Assembly: GCA_029051965.1 (NCBI GenBank)
Contig: JAIDJZ010000387.1
Span: forward strand, 1 to 16,071
DNA: 16,071 nucleotides
Direction of reading: 5' to 3'
Source: Paramuribaculum sp.
Lineage (GTDB): Bacteria > Bacteroidota > Bacteroidia > Bacteroidales > Muribaculaceae
The notes under the pieces are model-generated. The model was not told the DNA's origin. It saw only the letters and a list, made by a program, of their open reading frames with translations, and did not search any database. This document shows positions 8,354 to 14,454 of the stretch, piece after piece; positions within the stretch are counted from its first letter, which is position 1, and each line of letters begins with the position of its first letter. Made by a program: the position numbers and the translations under genes.

Positions 8354-9239
8354 AGTTCTTTAATGATTGCTGGAGATTATTTACTATCATGGCGCGGAGT
8401 TCGGCCGGAGCAAGCACAGTCACATTCGGACCGTAGCTCATGAGTTCCTGCACGAAATCAGGCGTAAGCCGGAGGTTATAGTTGAAAATAGAATATGAAT
8501 CATGGATCATCTCCGACTGGGAATGATGGAGCGGAAGCGCCCGGAAATACTTTGCCTGACGGCTGGTGACACGGAGAGTGACCTTATGCGTCTTCCCTTG
8601 CGAAAAGACAATTCCGAAACTGTCGCGGAAATAGGCCTCCGGATCGAAGTCAGGCGGGATCTCGAATGTTTCGCTGAGCAGCGTCAGGCTGCTGATGCGG
8701 TCGAGCGCATAGGTCTTGATGACTTTCTCCCTGACATTAAGTCCGGTCACATACCACCGCAGGCGGAAAATCTTAAGGAAATATGGCTCGAGATCAACCG
8801 GTTTCGGCGCACCTGTACGGGAATAGGGGCTATAGCCGAAGCGAACGGTCTTCTTCTCACGCATCGCCGTAAGCATCGGAGAAAGAAACTGGCGCGACGA
8901 TGGAACATCCTCAAGAAATATCCTGTCGGCCACATCGCGGGCATCGGAAAGGACGTTGGAGAGCGACGCCGTGTTGAGCATCCAGTCGGTGACGGAGGCA
9001 ACATGCGCGTCGGCGCCGTCGATATAATACTCGAAAGTCGAGGGATTACACTCGATATTGATGCGGAATAGCTCCTCGATCGCGTTCCGGTAGTTATAGA
9101 ACGTGCGGCGCGGCAACGGACGCCCGTCGCCTACAGTTGACTTCTCCCAGAGACGGCTCAGCTCCTCTCGCGTAATGGAGCCGTGACGACGGATCGTGTC
9201 GACAATCCAGATATAGCGGTTAAACAGATTCTTCGACAT
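8343..9239 (-). CDS. WYL-domain transcriptional regulator
   Basis: 298 aa. The N-terminal ~75 residues are a winged helix (helix near [10 protein letters not shown] 22-31, recognition region near [14 protein letters not shown] 44-57). The middle carries a WYL domain, about residues 118-190, with the signature RLRWYVTG (159-166) and downstream KTYALDRI (175-182). Residues about 215-295 form the C-terminal extension usual in this family. WYL proteins bind ligands, nucleotides or nucleic acid and control transcription; the ligand here is unknown. Its ATG lies inside the 3' end of the symporter gene (20-base overlap) and its end overlaps trmD by 11 bases, so it is almost certainly co-transcribed with both. 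Control of the DUF1343/symporter pair is a plausible inference. I see no defence genes next to it, so a defence-associated WYL role is unsupported. Confidence 0.9.
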   Translation of the reverse strand: MSKNLFNRYIWIVDTIRRHGSITREELSRLWEKSTVGDGRPLPRRTFYNYRNAIEELFRINIECNPSTFEYYIDGADAHVASVTDWMLNTASLSNVLSDARDVADRIFLEDVPSSRQFLSPMLTAMREKKTVRFGYSPYSRTGAPKPVDLEPYFLKIFRLRWYVTGLNVREKVIKTYALDRISSLTLLSETFEIPPDFDPEAYFRDSFGIVFSQGKTHKVTLRVTSRQAKYFRALPLHHSQSEMIHDSYSIFNYNLRLTPDFVQELMSYGPNVTVLAPAELRAMIVNNLQQSLKNYEN

Positions 9240-10698
9240 AGGCCATGGATTTCCGGATTGAAAGCAGATGGAGACCGCAGACGGTCACAAAGGCATTGAT
9301 CAGAAGCAGCTCGAATCCGGTCTGATAACCGAAGTAGCGCTCAAGCCCCCACTGAAGTGCCCACGAAATGAAAGGCGCCGCAATGCAGACCAGCGGAACA
9401 AAACGGTCGGCGACAGAAAATCTGGTGAACAGTCCGTAGAGAAACAGTCCGAGAATCGGCCCGTAGGTATATGAGGCGACGGTATAGACCGCCGAGATCG
9501 CGTCGTCGGTCGAAAGATGATAGAAAACGATGATGACCGCGGCCATCAGCAGCGACATGAGTCCATGCACTTTAAGGCGTGTGCGCGCAAGCCTGCGCGG
9601 ATCATCGCCTGACTGATTCCCGGCATCAAGAATGTCGATGGTGAATGAGGTCGTCAGCGATGTCAGAGCCGAACCGGCTGCCGAATAGGCCGCCGAAACA
9701 AGCCCGACGACAAAGAGGATTCCGATGACAGGGGGCATCGAAGAGTGGGTGGCGACAAGGCCGAAGAGTTCGTCGGACTTTTCAGGAAGCTCAAGACCGG
9801 ACTTCTCGACAAAAACAAGCAGCAGCGTTCCGAGAACGAGAAAGAGCGCGATGACAAAAAACTGCATTACCCCGCTGAAAATCATATTTTTGCGCGACTC
9901 TACAGAATCTCGGCAGGCAAGATTGCGCTGCATCATGTCCTGATCGAGTCCGTTTGTGGCTATCGCCATAAAGACGCCTGCGATGAACTGTTTCCAGAAA
10001 TATGATCCGGCCATAGGATCGTCGAAATGCCACATCCTGGAAGTCGGATGAGAAGAGACGACTGCCGGAATATCAGCGATGCCGATTCCGCAGTTGAGCG
10101 CGATGTAGGCGATGCAGAGAATGACCGAAAGGATCAGACAGAGACTTTTGATCAGATCGGTCCATATCAGGGCTTTGACCCCCGCACTCGCCGTGTAGAG
10201 CCAGATCAGTGCTATCGTAAGAAACACATTGACTTCGAATGGGATTCCGAGCGGCGAACAGACAAGAAACTGCAAAACCGCACAGACCACAAAAACTCTG
10301 ACAGAAGCTCCATTCAGTTTTGACACGAAAAAGAGCCACGCGCCTGACCGATATGCTCCCGGGCCAAAACGCTGGCTCAGGTAGCCGTAGATGCTGACAA
10401 GATTGCGCTTATAGAAGACAGGGACGAGGAATGTCGCTATGACCACATAGCCCACGATAAAGCCAAGAACCATCTGAAGATAGGAATAGCCCTTCGCGGC
10501 GACCATGCCGGGGACCGAGATAAATGTGACTCCGGAGATTGACGCTCCGATCATTGCGACCCCGACAAGAAACCAGGGCATGCGCCGGCCACCTGTGAAA
10601 AAAGTGGCATTGTCGGCATTGCGCGACGCAAGCCGCCCTACGATCAGAAGAAGGGCGAAATAGACACCTATTGTCAGAACGACTGTTAACGGACTCAT
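9220..10698 (-). CDS. Sodium:solute symporter (SSF), possible N-acetylmuramate transporter
   Basis: 492 aa inner-membrane protein of the sodium:solute symporter family with about 13 hydrophobic segments. Landmarks: TGGRRMPWF (35-43), AGVKALIWTDLIK (172-184), NGLDQDMMQR (249-258) and the serine-rich sodium-site helix SAAYSAAGSALTSL (335-348). Its ATG shares the four bases ATGA with the stop of the DUF1343 gene, which signals translational coupling and a shared job. In Tannerella forsythia an SSF protein, MurT, imports N-acetylmuramic acid, and DUF1343 proteins (NamZ) release that sugar, so MurNAc is my preferred substrate. This is inference; SSF proteins carry many sugars and acids, and sequence alone cannot settle it. 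It overlaps the WYL gene by 20 bases downstream. Confidence 0.88.
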   Translation of the reverse strand: MSPLTVVLTIGVYFALLLIVGRLASRNADNATFFTGGRRMPWFLVGVAMIGASISGVTFISVPGMVAAKGYSYLQMVLGFIVGYVVIATFLVPVFYKRNLVSIYGYLSQRFGPGAYRSGAWLFFVSKLNGASVRVFVVCAVLQFLVCSPLGIPFEVNVFLTIALIWLYTASAGVKALIWTDLIKSLCLILSVILCIAYIALNCGIGIADIPAVVSSHPTSRMWHFDDPMAGSYFWKQFIAGVFMAIATNGLDQDMMQRNLACRDSVESRKNMIFSGVMQFFVIALFLVLGTLLLVFVEKSGLELPEKSDELFGLVATHSSMPPVIGILFVVGLVSAAYSAAGSALTSLTTSFTIDILDAGNQSGDDPRRLARTRLKVHGLMSLLMAAVIIVFYHLSTDDAISAVYTVASYTYGPILGLFLYGLFTRFSVADRFVPLVCIAAPFISWALQWGLERYFGYQTGFELLLINAFVTVCGLHLLSIRKSMAYVEESV

Positions 10699-11873
10699 TT
10701 TTCAGGATATAACAGATATTTGGCGCGACGCTCGCGGAATCGGGCGAGGCCGTCGGCCCAGGTTGCACGGATTTCATCGGCCGAACGCCCCTCGACAATC
10801 ATCTGACGGACACGGCGGTCGCCGGTCAGGAGATCGAAAAAGGAAGTGAAAAACTTCTTTCCCGCAGGCAGGCGGGTGTTACGGTAGGCATCGATGATAT
10901 ATGATAAGTCGACTCCGTCCCTGATAATCTCTTCGTCGGGTATTCCGCTCAGATCCACTCCCCGGCACTTCAGCCCCTTCAGCGGCGGATTTGCCGCACC
11001 CGGCACAGACTTCGGTGTGAAGTAGAAATCTCCGGATCTCATCGATGGGTGGCCATAGATTTCAAAAGGGGTCGTGGTTCCGCGACCCAGACTCATGACC
11101 GTACCTTCGAAATAGCATGTCGAAGGATAGAGATATATCGCCTTCATCGACTTAAGATTGGGCGACGGATTGACAGGCAGATCGTAGAGCGTGGCGTGGG
11201 TGTAGCTGTCGCATGGGACAACCGTCAGCCCTACCTTGCGTCCGTTGTCGAGCCAGCCCTCGCCGTTGATCATCTGCGCAAGTTCGCCGAGTGTCATCCC
11301 GTGGGCGACCGGAATCGGCAGCGCGCCGACCCCTGACTTGAGAGTCATGTCAAGGACAGGGCCGTCGACAATCATGCCGATCGGATTCGGACGGTCAAAG
11401 ACAATAAACTCCTTGCCCGAACGCTCGGCGGCCTTCATCAGACGCAGCATTGTGATGTAGTAGGTATAGAACCGGGTGCCGACATCCTGGATGTCGCAGA
11501 TGATGAGATCAAACTTATCAAGAGTCGCTTTCGTCGGCTCGGAAGAACCTTTGCCACCGTAAAGCGAGACAATCGGGATTCCGGTCTTCGCGTCGACAGA
11601 ACTTCTGACGTGGGCACCCGCGTCGGCATCGCCCCTGAATCCATGTTCGGGAGAGAAAATGACAGTGACATCCACGCCATTACGGAGCAGCATGTCGAGA
11701 GTATGCTCGCCGGTGTCGCCCACAATACCTGTATGATTGCTGAAGAGCGCGACCTTCTTCCCTTCAAGAAGCGGGAGAAAGAGATCAGAACGCTCGGCTC
11801 CGACTTTAACCTTGGCGCTGACCGGAAGAACGGACAGCAGAACCGCCAAAAATATGAATGCGATATTCCTCAT
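10695..11873 (-). CDS. namZ: DUF1343 / NamZ-like exo-beta-N-acetylmuramidase, secreted to the periplasm
   Basis: 392 aa. Residues 1-20 form a Sec signal peptide ending PVSA, with no lipobox cysteine, so the product is probably periplasmic. Family motifs: SPEHGFRG (74-81), QDVGTRFYTY (129-138), DRPNP (160-164), HGMT (191-194), NPSPNL (235-240) and GRGTTTPFE (263-271). The DUF1343 family, founded by B. subtilis NamZ (YbbC, glycoside hydrolase family 171), cuts N-acetylmuramic acid from the non-reducing end of peptidoglycan fragments. Together with the overlapping symporter this suggests recovery of wall sugar from self or from neighbours. MurNAc-processing genes (murK, murQ, amgK, murU) are not in the window. 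A TAnnTTTG box lies 16 bases before the start. Family assignment is strong; enzymatic activity here is inferred. Confidence 0.88.
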   Translation of the reverse strand: MRNIAFIFLAVLLSVLPVSAKVKVGAERSDLFLPLLEGKKVALFSNHTGIVGDTGEHTLDMLLRNGVDVTVIFSPEHGFRGDADAGAHVRSSVDAKTGIPIVSLYGGKGSSEPTKATLDKFDLIICDIQDVGTRFYTYYITMLRLMKAAERSGKEFIVFDRPNPIGMIVDGPVLDMTLKSGVGALPIPVAHGMTLGELAQMINGEGWLDNGRKVGLTVVPCDSYTHATLYDLPVNPSPNLKSMKAIYLYPSTCYFEGTVMSLGRGTTTPFEIYGHPSMRSGDFYFTPKSVPGAANPPLKGLKCRGVDLSGIPDEEIIRDGVDLSYIIDAYRNTRLPAGKKFFTSFFDLLTGDRRVRQMIVEGRSADEIRATWADGLARFRERRAKYLLYPEK

Positions 11874-11889
11874 TAGTTTTCAGTTTCCG

Positions 11890-11897
11890 CAAAGGTA
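11890..11897 (-). promoter_or_regulatory. Candidate Bacteroidetes -7 box before the DUF1343 gene
   Basis: On the minus strand the 68-base gap between the glycosyltransferase stop and the DUF1343 start contains TACCTTTG, an exact TAnnTTTG match. It ends 16 bases before the ATG, so the leader would be only about 10 bases long. No clear TTTG -33 element is seen at the expected 19-21 base spacing. If real, this promoter would drive the whole ten-gene run. Confidence 0.45.
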
Positions 11898-11941
11898 GCT
11901 CCGACCCGAGGCAAAAGCCCCTTTAAATATATTAAAAAACA

Positions 11942-13156
11942 TTAATTCTCTCCGGCGTAAATCGCACACAAAGCCTCATAGTAAGCTGTTGCTGAAAATC
12001 TGACCAAAGAGTCAGCGGCAATGGACGCATGATCGAAAGCAGTGGTCCATGCCCTACGGATTGCCGAGCGCAGTGCCTCGACGTCGCCGGAAGGATACGT
12101 GATTCCGGTTTTTTCACCGATCAGTTCGGGAATACCTCCGATCTGCGCACCGACAACCGGAGTGCCGCAGCACAGCGACTCGATCACCCCCAGAGGATTG
12201 TTTTCATAACACTCCGACGGGAGGACAGACAGGCGCGCCGAGGCAAGCAGTTTTTCGACTCCCTCACTGTCAAGACGCCCGAGAAAACGGATGTTGTCAC
12301 AATGGGAATACTTCTCCCGAAGCTCCCGGGCAAGCGGGCCGTCGCCGGCCACACGCAGCTCATATGGAAGTCCGGACGCAGCCTGCAATAGAGTCTCCAC
12401 ACCCTTTTCAGCCGACAACCGCCCTACGTAGCAATAATATGGTTCGCGCTCGCGTGAATAGCTCCCGACGGCATGACGCTGCATGCGGGAGGCCATTTCG
12501 GGCGCAAGGAAATTACAGAGCACCGTCAGTTTATCCTGCGGGAAACCACCCTGCGCCATTTTCTCCATCATGAAACGGCTCGGACAGATGAAGCGCGAGG
12601 TCATGCGTGTCAGGGCAGCTTGATTCCAGCGTAGCGCCTCGGCATAGGCTACCGCACTTGCCGCAAGCGAGCCCTTCATGCAGCGTGTGGCCAGCACACG
12701 GCTCTTGCGGTCGAAGCACAGCTCGCAGGGTCTGCCGTCGCGCAGACAGGCATAGGAAGGACAAAGGAGTTTGTAGTCGTGGAGAGTCCAGACCACTTTG
12801 ATTCCGGCCTTACGGGCAATCTTAGCGACCACCGGAGAAAGATAGGAATGGATATTATGGATGTGGACCACATCGGGACGGAAATCGCGGATGATCCGGC
12901 GGAAGCGGCTGCATACCGAGCCGAAGCCCATCGTTCGCGCCATCGCATTGAGTTTTGATCCGACGCCGCCTCCGAACTCCACCTCAGAAGCCCAGTAACG
13001 CTCCCACGGAGAAGGTAGATTCTCGGGATGATGCATGGCAAAGACTGCCACCTCATGCCCGCGGGCACGGAGCAGCTCTTCAAGATTCAGAACGCAGACG
13101 CAATCACCTCCACGGCGATAATAAAACTTATTGACGAGTAGTACACGGGGCTTCAT
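11942..13156 (-). CDS. GT4-family glycosyltransferase
   Basis: 404 aa GT-B fold retaining glycosyltransferase, presumably transferring an activated sugar to a surface glycan or lipid carrier. The N-terminal domain starts directly with MKPRVLLVNKFYYRRGGDC, so the start looks right. HIHNIHSYLSP (98-108) and WTLHDY (123-128) are acceptor-domain motifs. A cysteine cluster (C132, C137, C144, C147, C159) could bind zinc. The donor half has CYVGRLSAEKG (242-252) and the EX7E motif, E318 to E326, inside ENNPLGVIE. No other surface-polysaccharide genes flank it, so the glycan is unknown. It lies 81 bases downstream of the patatin gene and 68 upstream of the DUF1343 gene on the same strand. Confidence 0.92.
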   Translation of the reverse strand: MKPRVLLVNKFYYRRGGDCVCVLNLEELLRARGHEVAVFAMHHPENLPSPWERYWASEVEFGGGVGSKLNAMARTMGFGSVCSRFRRIIRDFRPDVVHIHNIHSYLSPVVAKIARKAGIKVVWTLHDYKLLCPSYACLRDGRPCELCFDRKSRVLATRCMKGSLAASAVAYAEALRWNQAALTRMTSRFICPSRFMMEKMAQGGFPQDKLTVLCNFLAPEMASRMQRHAVGSYSREREPYYCYVGRLSAEKGVETLLQAASGLPYELRVAGDGPLARELREKYSHCDNIRFLGRLDSEGVEKLLASARLSVLPSECYENNPLGVIESLCCGTPVVGAQIGGIPELIGEKTGITYPSGDVEALRSAIRRAWTTAFDHASIAADSLVRFSATAYYEALCAIYAGEN

Positions 13157-13161
13157 GGACG

Positions 13162-13169
13162 CAAATTTA
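13162..13169 (-). promoter_or_regulatory. Candidate -7 box directly before the glycosyltransferase start
   Basis: TAAATTTG on the minus strand, an exact TAnnTTTG match in an AT-rich stretch, ends only 5 bases before the ATG at 13156. If used, transcription would start at or next to the start codon, giving a leaderless or near-leaderless mRNA. The region 19-22 bases upstream (GGAT) is not a good TTTG element, so a chance match is possible. Confidence 0.35.
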
Positions 13170-13237
13170 CCATTTTTTATTTAAAAATCCATAGGAAGCA
13201 CCTGACTGAATCTTCAACCGTCAAAACCACGGAGAGA

Positions 13238-14041
13238 TCAGGGGGTCACACCGCGCGCACGGAAGCAAGCCATTGTCCGCTCATAGCCCGCCTTGAACAC
13301 CTCCTGGATTCCCCGGAGATCAAAGACTTTATATGACGCTATGTCGTCCGTTGTCACCACAATGTCGCACTGCGACAGATCGGCTGCCGAATTATTTTTC
13401 ATCATCAGCTCATAGGAACGAAGGGCGATCGAGGCGATATTTGTCTTTGGGAAACCGTCACCGCTGACCGGCGAGCAGTTCACTCCCATCACAAAACGAC
13501 AGCGGGAACGTATGGCCCACGCAGGCATATTGTCGAGCACTCCCCCGTCGACATAACGGACACCGTCAATCACAACCGGCTTGAACACGACCGGAATCGA
13601 ACATGAGGCGCAGACCCTCTCTACCAGCGGACCCGACTCGAAAGCGACCTTTTTGCCATGATCAAAATCGGTAGCGCAGACCACCACCGGCATCGGCAGA
13701 TCCTCGATGTTCTTAAACGGAATGTTGCGCTCGAGCATCTTTCGGAAACCGTCCATCCGAAAAAGACCGTCCTTCGGCACGGCGAGTTCACAGAAATCAG
13801 AGAATTTGGCCGCGGCAAAAATCTCGACCATCTCATCAGGCTTCAGCCCTGCAGCATACATGACAGCCACAATCGAACCGGCACTGACACCGGCGACAAT
13901 GTCGGGAATCAGACCGACTTCAAGCATTGCCTTTATCGCACCGGCATGAGCGACACCGCGCGCACCGCCGCCACTGAGAGCAAGTCCGACTTTATATGGG
14001 CGATTCCGGAGAGGATCTTTCGTGATTCGATAGCCAAACAT
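13238..14041 (-). CDS. Patatin-like phospholipase family protein
   Basis: 267 aa, single patatin domain. The oxyanion-hole loop is GGGARG (24-29), the nucleophile elbow is GVSAGS (51-56) with Ser53, and the catalytic aspartate is D165 in DGG (165-167). The Ser-Asp dyad is therefore complete and the enzyme should be an active acyl hydrolase, acting on phospholipid or another acyl ester. There is no signal peptide or obvious membrane segment, and it resembles short bacterial RssA/YchK-like proteins rather than the larger outer-membrane patatins. It is transcribed away from pnp; its start is 25 bases from the foldback repeat, whose left arm carries a -7-like box pointing at this gene. The physiological substrate is unknown. 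Confidence 0.93.
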   Translation of the reverse strand: MFGYRITKDPLRNRPYKVGLALSGGGARGVAHAGAIKAMLEVGLIPDIVAGVSAGSIVAVMYAAGLKPDEMVEIFAAAKFSDFCELAVPKDGLFRMDGFRKMLERNIPFKNIEDLPMPVVVCATDFDHGKKVAFESGPLVERVCASCSIPVVFKPVVIDGVRYVDGGVLDNMPAWAIRSRCRFVMGVNCSPVSGDGFPKTNIASIALRSYELMMKNNSAADLSQCDIVVTTDDIASYKVFDLRGIQEVFKAGYERTMACFRARGVTP

Positions 14042-14078
14042 AAACGATTCGATAAAATCTGATGAATAAGTAAGTGTT

Positions 14079-14086
14079 CAAATTTA
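14079..14086 (-). promoter_or_regulatory. Outward-facing -7 box in left repeat arm, toward the patatin gene
   Basis: The minus strand reads TAAATTTG, an exact TAnnTTTG match inside the left terminal arm. It ends 37 bases before the patatin ATG, giving a plausible leader of about 30 bases. The -33 element is not clear; the T-rich stretch near 14105-14108 is only a weak candidate. Confidence 0.4.
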
Positions 14087-14232
14087 AACGATAGTAAGTG
14101 AACGAAAATCTTTTATACAATCTGCTGCTTCTTTTCTGCCGCTTCCGGATTGTCGATCAGTCGAATATCTCGATATTCTCCTTCCCTCCGCACCGGAATC
14201 GGCTAAAAAACAAGCTCGCATATTGTATAAAT

Positions 14233-14240
14233 TAAATTTG
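14233..14240 (+). promoter_or_regulatory. Outward-facing -7 box in right repeat arm, toward pnp
   Basis: This is the mirror copy of the box in the left arm: TAAATTTG on the plus strand, pointing to pnp, whose ATG is 214 bases further on. No convincing -33 TTTG lies 19-21 bases upstream. It is a candidate distal pnp promoter, weaker on distance than the box at 14402. Confidence 0.3.
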
Positions 14241-14252
14241 AACACTTACTTA

Positions 14253-14454
14253 GTAAAAAAACGGATAACTCAACAGGCATGAAAAGCCAGCCATTGCCTG
14301 TCTACGGAAAATAAACGTATAAAATGGCCAAAAAGATACATAAAGTAGCAAAAATACCTAAATAATACCGGCCATATAGCGAGAAATCCCCAATAATTTG
14401 CTAACTTTGTGCGCTTTTACGTTAAGCAAAATCAAGCAAACAAGATATACGTAT
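14253..14454 (+). other. AT-rich pnp upstream region
   Basis: This stretch follows the foldback repeat and leads to pnp. It is AT-rich and A-rich on the plus strand. It holds only two tiny open frames (11 and 13 codons, at 14279 and 14324) without convincing start signals, plus the -7-like box at 14402. The last 45 bases would form the pnp leader. PNPase messages are self-regulated through leader hairpins in E. coli, but no such stem was recognised here. Confidence 0.6.
14402..14409 (+). promoter_or_regulatory. Candidate proximal pnp -7 box
   Basis: TAACTTTG matches TAnnTTTG exactly and ends 45 bases before the pnp ATG, so a leader near 40 bases is expected. A TTTG at 14397-14400 sits too close to serve as its -33 element, though it could pair with a poorer box near 14418. 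The position makes this the best pnp promoter candidate. Confidence 0.5.

Larger units (their letters stand above)
14067..14252. repeat. Large foldback repeat (MITE-like or regulatory), between patatin gene and pnp
   Basis: Terminal arms 14067-14087 and 14232-14252 are perfect 21-bp inverted copies. Inside them, 14112-14121 pairs perfectly with 14222-14231, 14138-14148 pairs with 14193-14203 with one mismatch, and GAATAT (14163-14168) pairs with ATATTC (14173-14178) around a 4-base loop. Segments 14122-14137 and 14204-14221 also pair in part. The inner helices share a centre near 14171. The outer arms are offset by one 24-base insertion on the left (14088-14111), which repeats the octamer AGTAAGTG 24 bases after its first copy. 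The bases flanking the arms permit a TA duplication if the outermost TA is counted as target. No transposase gene is present. A MITE is my preferred reading; a structured RNA or regulatory hairpin is the alternative. Confidence 0.7.

Noticed and set aside
8343..9239. WYL protein as part of an anti-phage defence island
   Set aside because: No nuclease, helicase, reverse transcriptase, CRISPR or restriction gene is next to it; its neighbours are a transporter and trmD.
11898..11925. Possible terminator between the glycosyltransferase and DUF1343 genes (GGC-AAAA-GCC)
   Set aside because: The stem is only 3-5 bp with a mismatch; too weak to call.
13200..13237. Short inverted repeat CCGT/ACGG after the patatin stop
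   Set aside because: A 4-bp stem without a T-run is not a credible terminator.
14279..14365. Two tiny open frames (11 and 13 codons) upstream of pnp, the second lysine-rich
   Set aside because: Such short frames are expected by chance in A-rich DNA, there is no ribosome-binding signal, and neither resembles a known leader peptide.
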